Positions 1 through 5,989 of a DNA stretch of 12,894 bases are shown in pieces; the first letter of the stretch is position 1; the number at the start of each line of letters is the position of its first letter. Source of the stretch: JBARRO01 sp049644265 (GTDB lineage Bacteria > Bacteroidota > Ignavibacteria > UBA10030); the NCBI GenBank assembly GCA_049644265.1, contig JBARRO010000052.1, positions 1 to 12,894 on the forward strand, written 5' to 3'. Under the pieces are notes generated by a model, which saw nothing but the letters and a program-made list of their open reading frames with translations, ran no database searches and was not told the DNA's origin. The translations under genes and the position numbers were made by a program.

Positions 1-2508
1 TCTGCCGAGTGCCGCTGTCTGCCCATCGTGACCTCCTTTTTGATCCAAGTTACAAAACTTCCTAACCAATGCTTGGATCACTTTTCGGGGGGCAGGTCAA
101 CCAGATACACGTACGACTTCCTGGGGCGGCTGAAGCAAAAGAACAACGCCGATGAAGGGACATCGAAATATGTTTACGACAAAGCGGGCAGATTGCGGTT
201 CATGATCGATTCTGCCGGAGCTGCAGCGGATCCCCCCATTGTCCTCTACTGGAAGTACGACAATCTCGGAAGAGTGACGGAGAAAGGAGAGCTCGTTGAT
301 GAATCCTGGGGCGATGGCTCGACGTGGCAAGATTACGCAGACAACAGCCCCTCGCAACCATCCAGCTCGAGCTCCTGGCGCAAGAGATACCGCTACGACG
401 CCCTCGGCAGGCTCGACTCTGTACTCACCAACAGCGATGAGTACGATGCGGCCGAGGTGATGGAACACTTTGGATACAACAAATTCGGAAACATCGTCAC
501 CAAAACCGTCAAGGTCGTGTCCTATAGCTCTTCAACGACCTACACGACGACCTACTCTTATGATCTCTTGGGAAGGGTCAAACAAATTGACCTGCCAACA
601 AGCAAGTGGGAAGACGTAAGCGTTACCTATTTATACGACCAGTTGGGCCGCGTTTCGCAGATTGGGAGAATCAACGCCGATCCCGTGGCGAACTATACTT
701 TCGGTTCTAGCGGACAGATGGCCACGGAAGTCCTAAATCCGTCGGGAGGTTCCGGCTCGAAAACTAGAACATTTGCGTATAACGCACAGGGATTATTGAC
801 GGGGATCAGCAATTCGCTCTTCTCTGAGTCTCTGAGTTATTCGAGCGGAGGCTACAACAGCAACGAAGGGTTCTACCACGGGCTGATTGCCTCCAATTCG
901 GTGAGTTATTACGCAGGTGGGCCCTCCTCCTTGACCTACAGTTATCAATATGATAACTTTGGACGATTGATCGTTGTCGACAACACGCTTTCGGACATGG
1001 ACATCGGCGTGGGTTCTGCAACAACCTATGACGCCAACGGCAACATTGCCTCGATCAAGCGGGGGACGGGATCGACGCAGACGTATTCGTATTATTCCGG
1101 CACGAACAGGGTCCAAAACACAGACGGGAGTGGGAACGATTTTGGCTACAACGAGACAGGAGGTGTCATTTCAGCCACGCCAAAGTCCCTTTCAGCTATC
1201 ACCTACGACGCCTTCACCCAGATGACGATGTCCGAGACGAAATCGGGGGTGACGAACTCCTATCAGTACGATGCGAACAAAGAGCGGGTGTATAAGGAGG
1301 TTTCGGGTGTGAGGACCGTCTATCTGCACGGCCTCGAAGACTATCCAATCATGACAAAAACAAGCGCGGGAGTCGAGAAAGTGTTTGTGTATGGCCCCAC
1401 CGGTTTGATAGCCATGCGGGATGATGAATACTGGTATTTTGTTCATAAGGACCATTTGGGGTCAACGCGGCTCCTATCGGATGAAAGCGGCAACGCGGTG
1501 ACGACGTACGATTTTGACGCCTTGGGGACGGTACGTCGGAGTACAGTCAACGCAGCCATACAATATCAGTTCACGGGGCAGGAGTTCGATGAAGAAGTGC
1601 TGCTGCACAACTTCAGGGCAAGGATGTACGACAGCGATTTAGGGTATTTCTATGCACCTGATCCGATGGAGGTGATGTTCTCACCGTATGGGTATGTCCT
1701 AAACAATCCCATCAGCCTGGTTGATCCGAGCGGATTAGAAGATGAACCTAGCAGGATGATTGATGGCTCCAAATGGGGGGTGACGGTATATGGGAAGGAG
1801 GAACCTGATCCGTGGGCTTTTTGGATGTTCATGTCGTACTACGGAGCAGGTGGTGGGGGTGGCACACCTGGTTTTGGAGGAACCGGTGGATTTGACAATA
1901 ATGGCGGAGGTGGTTACGGACCTGGCTCGGACCTTGGCTACGGATATCATACTCTTGATACTCGTGGATTGCCTCCGTTGGGGCTTCAAGGTCCATACTA
2001 TGACTATCAATCCTTGAGGGTCTCGACCGCGCAGGAGTTGATCAGAGGTATGACGTTGCCAGCTTGGCCAATAACGATCGAACGCGTTGACATTGACCAA
2101 GCTGAATTAGCATTTTATGATTTGAACGTATTACAGGCGTCTTACGCGGTTTGGGAACTCAGTGGATTTGGATCACGAATGGGAGAAGCGACCTCATCAG
2201 TGGAGATTACAAGTGGAGGTAGATATGTTGTCGGACCCATTGAATGGCACGAAGGGCAGATTGTCAATGGACAAATGCACATCTCTTATTCTCCATTGCC
2301 TGGGGCAAGCATCTTGATTCATTCGCATTGGACGCGATTGGGAGCAGAACCTTATCCAAGTTATCATGGTCCGGAAAGCGATGCGTACTACTCAATGCTT
2401 GTTGGGTTATGGCGTGTTGTGGTATCAAACGAAGGCATCTTCGGAGTTGGGAAAAAGGGGCAGCGTAGACAATTCCGTGGACCTAATTGGATTGACTTGT
2501 TCAGATAA
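1..2508 (+). CDS. Rhs/YD-repeat polymorphic toxin, 3' part (5' end missing), with a JAB/MPN-like C-terminal tip
   Basis: This is the C-terminal part of an Rhs-type protein, whose YD repeats form a shell around a releasable C-terminal toxin. The frame is open from base 1 to TAA at 2506-2508. A GTG at 28 is possible but has no ribosome binding site, so I treat the gene as truncated at the left edge. YD motifs are visible from base 106 on (YTYDFLGRL, YVYDKAGRLRF, YWKYDNLGRV, YRYDALGRL, YSYDLLGRV, TYLYDQLGRV, YQYDNFGRL). The conserved core end lies at 1576-1737: GQEFDEEVLL, RARMYDSDLGYF, PYGYVLNNP, DPSGL. A glycine-rich linker follows (about 1840-1945), then a Cys-free unique domain. The first ~30 codons do not look like YD repeat and do not match the paralogue downstream, so the 5' end may be a rearrangement junction. 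The Rhs assignment is firm; the tip activity is inferred. Confidence 0.88.
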   Translation, partial: SAECRCLPIVTSFLIQVTKLPNQCLDHFSGGRSTRYTYDFLGRLKQKNNADEGTSKYVYDKAGRLRFMIDSAGAAADPPIVLYWKYDNLGRVTEKGELVDESWGDGSTWQDYADNSPSQPSSSSSWRKRYRYDALGRLDSVLTNSDEYDAAEVMEHFGYNKFGNIVTKTVKVVSYSSSTTYTTTYSYDLLGRVKQIDLPTSKWEDVSVTYLYDQLGRVSQIGRINADPVANYTFGSSGQMATEVLNPSGGSGSKTRTFAYNAQGLLTGISNSLFSESLSYSSGGYNSNEGFYHGLIASNSVSYYAGGPSSLTYSYQYDNFGRLIVVDNTLSDMDIGVGSATTYDANGNIASIKRGTGSTQTYSYYSGTNRVQNTDGSGNDFGYNETGGVISATPKSLSAITYDAFTQMTMSETKSGVTNSYQYDANKERVYKEVSGVRTVYLHGLEDYPIMTKTSAGVEKVFVYGPTGLIAMRDDEYWYFVHKDHLGSTRLLSDESGNAVTTYDFDALGTVRRSTVNAAIQYQFTGQEFDEEVLLHNFRARMYDSDLGYFYAPDPMEVMFSPYGYVLNNPISLVDPSGLEDEPSRMIDGSKWGVTVYGKEEPDPWAFWMFMSYYGAGGGGGTPGFGGTGGFDNNGGGGYGPGSDLGYGYHTLDTRGLPPLGLQGPYYDYQSLRVSTAQELIRGMTLPAWPITIERVDIDQAELAFYDLNVLQASYAVWELSGFGSRMGEATSSVEITSGGRYVVGPIEWHEGQIVNGQMHISYSPLPGASILIHSHWTRLGAEPYPSYHGPESDAYYSMLVGLWRVVVSNEGIFGVGKKGQRRQFRGPNWIDLFR
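41..80. repeat. Perfect 9-bp inverted repeat with a 22-base spacer
   Basis: TGATCCAAG at 41-49 is matched by its exact reverse complement CTTGGATCA at 72-80. A smaller GTTA (49-52) and TAAC (63-66) pair lies inside or at the edge of the loop. The element ends about 10 bases before recognisable YD-repeat sequence begins. It could be a recombination or insertion scar, a hairpin, or chance; I do not recognise it as a known attachment site. Confidence 0.5.
97..1425 (+). repeat. Paralogous YD-repeat shell segment, copy 1 (matches 11600-12894)
   Basis: The protein encoded here aligns nearly end to end with the protein encoded at 11600-12894. Paired motifs include YDFLGRL/YDFLGHL, AGRLRFMIDS/AGRLRFMVDS, YWKYDNLGRV/YWKYDALGRV, the LTNSDE pair, VTYLYDQ in both, TEVLNPSG in both, and VYGPTG/VYGPGG. 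Short stretches are almost identical at the base level, for example GATTGCGGTTCATG in both copies. The distance between copies is about 11.5 kb, with the same orientation. Confidence 0.85.
1738..2505 (+). other. Variable C-terminal toxin tip of the first Rhs protein, JAB/MPN (JAMM)-like
   Basis: Everything after the DPSGL boundary (1723-1737) is unlike the second Rhs protein and unlike YD repeats, as expected for the swapped effector module. It starts with a Trp/Gly-rich linker. Its distal part reads as beta strands, then HSHW (His codons 2320-2322 and 2326-2328), then an 18-residue step to GPESDAYY (Asp codon 2380-2382), then a strand-like WRVVVSNEGIFGV. An upstream Glu (2203-2205, in SSVEI) is at a suitable distance. 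This order of Glu, HxH, Asp and a following VxxxxG strand resembles JAB/MPN-fold metallopeptidase tips (RadC-like and DUF4329-like families). The usual Ser before the Asp appears replaced: the residue three before the Asp is Pro. There is no Cys, which argues against thiol-protease tips. The assignment is tentative. Confidence 0.5.
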
Positions 2509-2520
2509 AGGGATCACATC

Positions 2521-3183
2521 ATGAAATCTCAAAGTACAGCAGGAATCGTTTTCTTAGCATTAGTTCTCTCGTCAAGTAGTCTTGTTTCTCAAGTTCACAG
2601 CGATTCCGTTCGGCTCGCTTACTTGAAAGCCTTCGCAGGCATGTCGAATGAATTTGGATTCTATTCGACACTGAAGATAGACTATGCGCCAGTTTTTCTC
2701 AGAGAGCTCGGCTCTCGTAGACTCTATTTTACGGCAAGTTGTGAAACAGTGATGCCGCCCGCAGAGCCAGACTTTCAGTTCACTGTAATTGTGTACGACT
2801 CAGCCGTCATCTTGAAACTTGTGGAGTGTGAAGATATGCAGTCTGGTAACAAGTTGTCAGCAATGGCATTTAAGTTTCCTGATTCCTCCACAGAATCTCT
2901 TGCAAAAATGATTCACTGGAAGACCGATAGTGTAAGAATGTCAAAAGTAGATAAGTTCACAGAAAAACTGGTAGAAGATATCTGGAACCTGAGAAGTGGC
3001 ATTGTACATCCCAACAATCGGCTTGTCGAGGGACCTTCTTACCATGTATTCTGCTCAACAAGTGATGGAATATCTTACCTTCAGTTTTCGGAGGGAACTG
3101 AGGATTGTCAAGGTCGGGCTCTTTCCGCTTGGATTACTGCAACTCATGGAGTTTTGAAGAGTTATGTTCGAAAGCACAGGTAA
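2521..3183 (+). CDS. Small exported protein of unknown family, candidate immunity protein for the upstream Rhs tip
   Basis: This gene encodes a 220-residue protein that I do not recognise by family. The N-terminus (MKSQSTAGIVFLALVLSSSS) is a Sec-type signal peptide, with likely cleavage near residues 24-28 (VSQ or VHS followed by DS). No lipobox Cys is visible. The mature part is a mixed alpha/beta sequence with four Cys codons. ATG 2521 lies 12 bases after the Rhs stop, and a Shine-Dalgarno-like AGGGA (2509-2513) abuts that stop, so the two genes are probably cotranscribed and translationally linked. Immunity genes of Rhs and other polymorphic toxins usually sit exactly here, so an immunity role is a reasonable inference from position. 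Export would imply protection outside the cytoplasm. Sampled lines are AT-rich (22 of 60 GC at 2521-2580, 23 of 60 at 2941-3000), as often seen for such cargo. Confidence 0.8.
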   Translation: MKSQSTAGIVFLALVLSSSSLVSQVHSDSVRLAYLKAFAGMSNEFGFYSTLKIDYAPVFLRELGSRRLYFTASCETVMPPAEPDFQFTVIVYDSAVILKLVECEDMQSGNKLSAMAFKFPDSSTESLAKMIHWKTDSVRMSKVDKFTEKLVEDIWNLRSGIVHPNNRLVEGPSYHVFCSTSDGISYLQFSEGTEDCQGRALSAWITATHGVLKSYVRKHR

Positions 3184-3241
3184 TTGGCATTGGAGATAAA
3201 AGAGAGGGTGAATTGACTTTACAAAACTGAATGGTGGAAAT

Positions 3242-3991
3242 ATGAAGATCTCAACTCTATTCGTACTTTCAAATTGTTTGATGTACCAACTTGCTGCCCA
3301 AGACAGCACCCAAATGAAATCCTTCCTTACACCTCCGCCGCCAGTCGCCCTGAAGGGCCCGGCCCTCTCAGCCTCTCCAACGCCTCAGGAACTTGCCGAT
3401 CTCTTCACATCAGGAGAGATCAGCAAGTCAGAGGTGATCGAAAGAGCTGTAGAAAAAGGAGGTTCGGCAGTAGAAGGGCTCCGAGAACTGTTGTTCTCGC
3501 AGACGCTTCGGGGCTCACAGTTGGAATATCCGGATTCCGGCGGGCTCCCACCCAACAGGATATTTGCCGTTCTTACCCTCGAGAAAATCGGCACCGCTGC
3601 GGCTTTCGAAGTTTTAACCGAGACCGCAAAATCTCACAGCAATCCAGAAATCCGGGGCCTTTCAATTCAGGCGATCAGTAAGACGTGCTATCAGCACGTC
3701 CGAAAGGGCGAATTCGAACCGAACAAAAGCGTCGTCGAGGCCCTGATTCAAAATCTTGATAGTCCAACATTCATCGCTGCTGCACAAAGACCTATTGGTC
3801 AGATCGCACAGGAGGGTCTGGTACGATGGCTAGGACTGGACTTCGGAGATCCAGAGTTCAGCGAAGCAAGGAAAACAAGCGGGGGTCAAACAGAAATGTC
3901 AGCGGCGGAGTATGCGAGACAATGGTGGGAGCGGAATGCGGACAAGGTCGTTTGGAATGGCGCGAGGAAGCACTTGGAGGTTCAAAAATAG
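3242..3991 (+). CDS. Exported HEAT-repeat-like protein
   Basis: This gene encodes a 249-residue protein with a hydrophobic N-terminal signal (MKISTLFVLSNCLMYQLAAQ) and probable cleavage before or after Q20. LSNC resembles a lipobox but has Asn at -1, so lipidation is doubtful. A Pro-rich stretch (about 28-48) is followed by helical pairs typical of HEAT/armadillo-like repeats: a helix around NRIFAVLTLEKIG and one around FEVLTETAKSH (about 101-127), then PEIRGLSIQAI (about 130-140), and VVEALIQNL with FIAAAQRPIGQIA (about 160-185). Such repeats make protein-binding solenoids, with no catalytic residues expected. A GGTGG (3233-3237) just upstream supports ATG 3242. It follows the candidate immunity gene by 58 bases and precedes the surface-propeller gene, so it could be a second immunity or adaptor protein. 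That role is inference from context only. Confidence 0.75.
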   Translation: MKISTLFVLSNCLMYQLAAQDSTQMKSFLTPPPPVALKGPALSASPTPQELADLFTSGEISKSEVIERAVEKGGSAVEGLRELLFSQTLRGSQLEYPDSGGLPPNRIFAVLTLEKIGTAAAFEVLTETAKSHSNPEIRGLSIQAISKTCYQHVRKGEFEPNKSVVEALIQNLDSPTFIAAAQRPIGQIAQEGLVRWLGLDFGDPEFSEARKTSGGQTEMSAAEYARQWWERNADKVVWNGARKHLEVQK

Positions 3992-4022
3992 CTTCAGTTT
4001 TGACTGCAGAACTTGCAATGCC

Positions 4023-5585
4023 ATGAAGCCCTGGTCAGTTCCCGTTCGTCCGTTCAGGAGGGTAGGGTATGTTGTCGCAGTCTTGTTGTCTTCAATCCTG
4101 TCTGTCCCTGCTGAGGGGAAGATGATCATGTTTGGCGATTCCATCAAGTTCGCCACACCCAAGGTGATCATGGGAATTCCGTATGTTCGTTCTGTGACAA
4201 TCGCCGACATGAATCATGATGATTTGAATGATATTGTCATAGGAGTATGGGGACCATCGGATCCTGCGCCAAAGACGCTACGGGTCTTTTGGCAGAATTG
4301 GCAGAACGCAGTCGATCCAACGCCGACAGATCTCGGCCAGGTGTTGTATGTTGCCGACATGCAGTCCGCCGACCTCAACGGCGATGGGCTGGCCGACCTT
4401 GTCCTTGCTGACCAATACGGTAACGGGGTGCGCATCCTGTATCAGGATTTCTCTGGAAGCCTCCATGAAGTCCCGAGCCTAAAAGGCTCCTACGGAAGCT
4501 TCTCGATCCGTGTTGCCGACGTCAACAGCGACGGCCTGCCGGATATTATCTCGCTTCCCATCTATTATGCCGGATTGTATTATGGACACATTCATAATTC
4601 AAACGCCCCGGATTCGTTCCTGGTGTATTATCAGCAGCCGGGATCAAAGTTCGATTCGTTGAGATACTATCCACTGAACAAATCTATCGTGAAAACTGAA
4701 AGCTGGGCGAACATCCAGGCCGCGGATGTCAATGGAGACGGCCTCACTGACGTCGTGATTTCCGGGGGCGAATGGGACAAGAATATCTCGATTTACCTGC
4801 AGCAGAAGACCGGCGAGCTGAAGTTTGAGCGCCACATCATCTACGACGAATGGATCCGTAACATCGCTGTCGCGGATTTCACCGGGGATGGACGCAATGA
4901 CATCGCCGCCGGCTTGATGTTCAGTGATACGGCAGGATCCTTCGTGTGCTTGTACGTCCAGGATTCAACCGGACATTTCCCGGATCGGCCACTCCTCTAC
5001 GATGCCTATCCCTTGCCCATTACAGTTCATGCCGCAGACCTCGACATGGACGGAAGGCAAGACCTCGTTGTCTCCCATTATAACTACTACGCAATGTCGT
5101 TTTACCGGCAGAAGGAATCGGGAGGATTCGAACCGTACATCAAACGTGCATTCGCAAACCGTGATGCGGATTTTCAAGCTTCAGTTGCGGTGGGCGATAT
5201 TAATGGCGACGGGAAGCCGGATGTCGCTACGGTAGCCATTCTGGGTGATCTCGTATACATGATAAACGTAACCGGTCAACACCCTGGGACTTTGGTCGAG
5301 GACCTGTGGCCGGCTCGACCTGAATCATTTGGGTTGGAGCAAAACTATCCCAATCCGTTCAATCCGACAACCACAATTCGATTTGAGTTGCCGAAAAGGG
5401 TTGATGTTAGTTTGAAGGTTTATAATGTGTTAGGAGAGGAGATAGCTTCGCTGGTTGAGGGTGCACGGGGACCGGGTTGGGATGCAGTAGAGTTCGACGG
5501 ACGAAACCTGCCATCAGGGATGTATTTCTATTGTCTTCGGGCCGAGGGTCATATAGAGACGAGGAAGATGCTTCTATTGAAATAA
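4023..5585 (+). CDS. Secreted FG-GAP/VCBS seven-bladed beta-propeller protein with T9SS C-terminal sorting domain
   Basis: The product is about 520 residues. I place the start at ATG 4023, which gives a clean Sec signal (basic MKPWSVPVRPFRR, then VGYVVAVLLSSILSV). The longer frame from 3912 would overlap the HEAT gene by 80 bases and bury the signal. Seven FG-GAP/VCBS-type blades each carry an Asp-rich Ca2+ loop of the form D-x-(N/D)-x-D-x-x-x-D, beginning near residues 61 (ADMNHDD), 116 (ADLNGDG), 165 (ADVNSDG), 234 (ADVNGDG), 284 (ADFTGDG), 338 (ADLDMDG) and 391 (GDINGDG). Seven blades are the right number for a closed integrin-alpha-like propeller. Residues 433-520 are a T9SS sorting domain. 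The protein is expected on the cell surface or outside, perhaps binding glycans or protein partners. It lies 31 bases after the HEAT gene and is probably cotranscribed. Confidence 0.9.
   Translation: MKPWSVPVRPFRRVGYVVAVLLSSILSVPAEGKMIMFGDSIKFATPKVIMGIPYVRSVTIADMNHDDLNDIVIGVWGPSDPAPKTLRVFWQNWQNAVDPTPTDLGQVLYVADMQSADLNGDGLADLVLADQYGNGVRILYQDFSGSLHEVPSLKGSYGSFSIRVADVNSDGLPDIISLPIYYAGLYYGHIHNSNAPDSFLVYYQQPGSKFDSLRYYPLNKSIVKTESWANIQAADVNGDGLTDVVISGGEWDKNISIYLQQKTGELKFERHIIYDEWIRNIAVADFTGDGRNDIAAGLMFSDTAGSFVCLYVQDSTGHFPDRPLLYDAYPLPITVHAADLDMDGRQDLVVSHYNYYAMSFYRQKESGGFEPYIKRAFANRDADFQASVAVGDINGDGKPDVATVAILGDLVYMINVTGQHPGTLVEDLWPARPESFGLEQNYPNPFNPTTTIRFELPKRVDVSLKVYNVLGEEIASLVEGARGPGWDAVEFDGRNLPSGMYFYCLRAEGHIETRKMLLLK
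5319..5582 (+). other. Type IX secretion C-terminal sorting domain (TIGR04183-like)
   Basis: The last 88 residues of the propeller protein begin PESFGLEQNYPNPFNP. They continue with the beta-sandwich pattern TTIRFELP, SLKVYNVLGEEI, FDGRNLPSGMYFY, and end in RKMLLLK. This is the sorting tail recognised by the T9SS machinery of Bacteroidota and related phyla. The EQNYPNPFNP variant is especially common in Ignavibacteria-like and related FCB genomes, and it is the best taxonomic clue in the window. Confidence 0.92.
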
Positions 5586-5626
5586 TTGGATACATAAAAT
5601 ACTAACGCCCCCGAGGGGCTCCATAA

Positions 5627-5926
5627 GAAATCTCATCCGGCCAAGGATTCAATTTCAAGGATTACGTCCTTGAGGGCGCTTTGTTTTTCTTCAGAACTAC
5701 AAAAATGTACGGAGTCCATATCATAGAAGCAAATGGTCAGTTGGACAGGATGCGGCTCAAGGGGGCGGAATACTCGGAAAAGGAGCTTGACGGAAAGGTG
5801 GAGGTTCTTTCATCGGTCATCGAGCCGGTCATCATCCTGTTCTTGGGCCTGTTAGTCGCGCTGATTCTCGTCTCGATGTATATGCCGATGTTTGATTTGG
5901 TGAATGTGGTCGGAGGAAATAGGTAA
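5627..5926 (+). pseudogene. 3' remnant of a pilC/gspF-type inner-membrane secretion/pilus gene
   Basis: PilC/GspF proteins are about 400-residue polytopic inner-membrane platform proteins of type IV pili and type II secretion. Only the last ~75-100 residues are recognisable here. The order is GQLDRM, then the acidic YSEKELDGKVEVL helix, then the diagnostic SSVIEPVIILFLGLLVALI membrane segment and MYMPMFDLVNVV end. The canonical GExTGQLD is shortened to EANGQLD, which suggests a small deletion. The frame is open only from 5627 (after TAA 5624-5626), with weak similarity between there and 5705. A TTG (5681) or ATG (5705) could start a short peptide, but neither has a convincing ribosome binding site. 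Two of the three GspF membrane segments are absent, so the piece cannot be a working platform protein. It looks like debris from an earlier gene order at this spot. Confidence 0.75.
5655..5688 (+). terminator. Possible intrinsic terminator after the propeller gene
   Basis: A perfect 7-bp stem, TCAAGGA (5655-5661) and TCCTTGA (5667-5673), closes a 5-base TTACG loop. It is followed after a GGGCGC spacer by a T-rich run (TTTGTTTTT, about 5680-5688). The gap between stem and T-run is longer than usual and the stem is only moderately GC-rich, so this is a weak call. It overlaps the decayed pilC/gspF frame. Confidence 0.35.
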
Positions 5927-5976
5927 GAAGCAAAATGAAGGATCAATGATTGGTCTAACGCTCACGAATCAGAGTG

Positions 5977-5982
5977 AAGGAG
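5977..5982 (+). promoter_or_regulatory. Ribosome binding site of the second Rhs gene
   Basis: AAGGAG lies seven bases before ATG 5990. It is the strongest Shine-Dalgarno sequence in the window and fixes the start of the giant Rhs gene. I found no convincing promoter in the 63 bases between the pilC/gspF remnant and this start. Confidence 0.75.
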
Positions 5983-5989
5983 CTACAAA

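Noticed and set aside
41..80. The inverted repeat as an integron attC site or IS terminal repeat
   Set aside because: It lacks the canonical core-site arrangement (RYYYAAC/GTTRRRY at the ends), and there is no integrase or transposase in the window.
974..1225. Alternative-frame + strand ORFs inside the Rhs genes (974-1225, 2244-2468, 11046-11396, 12333-12641)
   Set aside because: Their translations are low-complexity Arg/Thr/Ser-rich shifts of the YD sequence, whereas the main frame shows clear family motifs at the same positions.
1840..1945. Glycine-rich stretch of the first Rhs protein as a tandem DNA repeat
   Set aside because: The GGT/GGA-rich codons give a flexible protein linker, but no regular DNA repeat unit is visible.
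3213..3243. TTGACT at 3213-3218 as a -35 box for the HEAT gene
   Set aside because: No acceptable -10 element fits: the AT-rich stretch at suitable distance overlaps the start codon, and sigma-70 spacing of the enteric type is not expected in this group.
3912..4022. Upstream ATG 3912 as the start of the FG-GAP/T9SS protein
   Set aside because: It would overlap the HEAT gene by 80 bases and place about 37 residues before an otherwise clean signal peptide that starts at ATG 4023.
5607..5619. Hairpin GCCCC-CGA-GGGGC just after the propeller gene as a terminator
   Set aside because: The 5-bp stem is perfect but not followed by a T-run. The 5655-5688 hairpin is a somewhat better candidate.
5705..5926. 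The pilC/gspF fragment as an intact small membrane-protein gene
   Set aside because: It matches only the C-terminal tail of a much larger family, has a shortened GExTGQLD motif, and has no clear ribosome binding site, so decay is the simpler reading.
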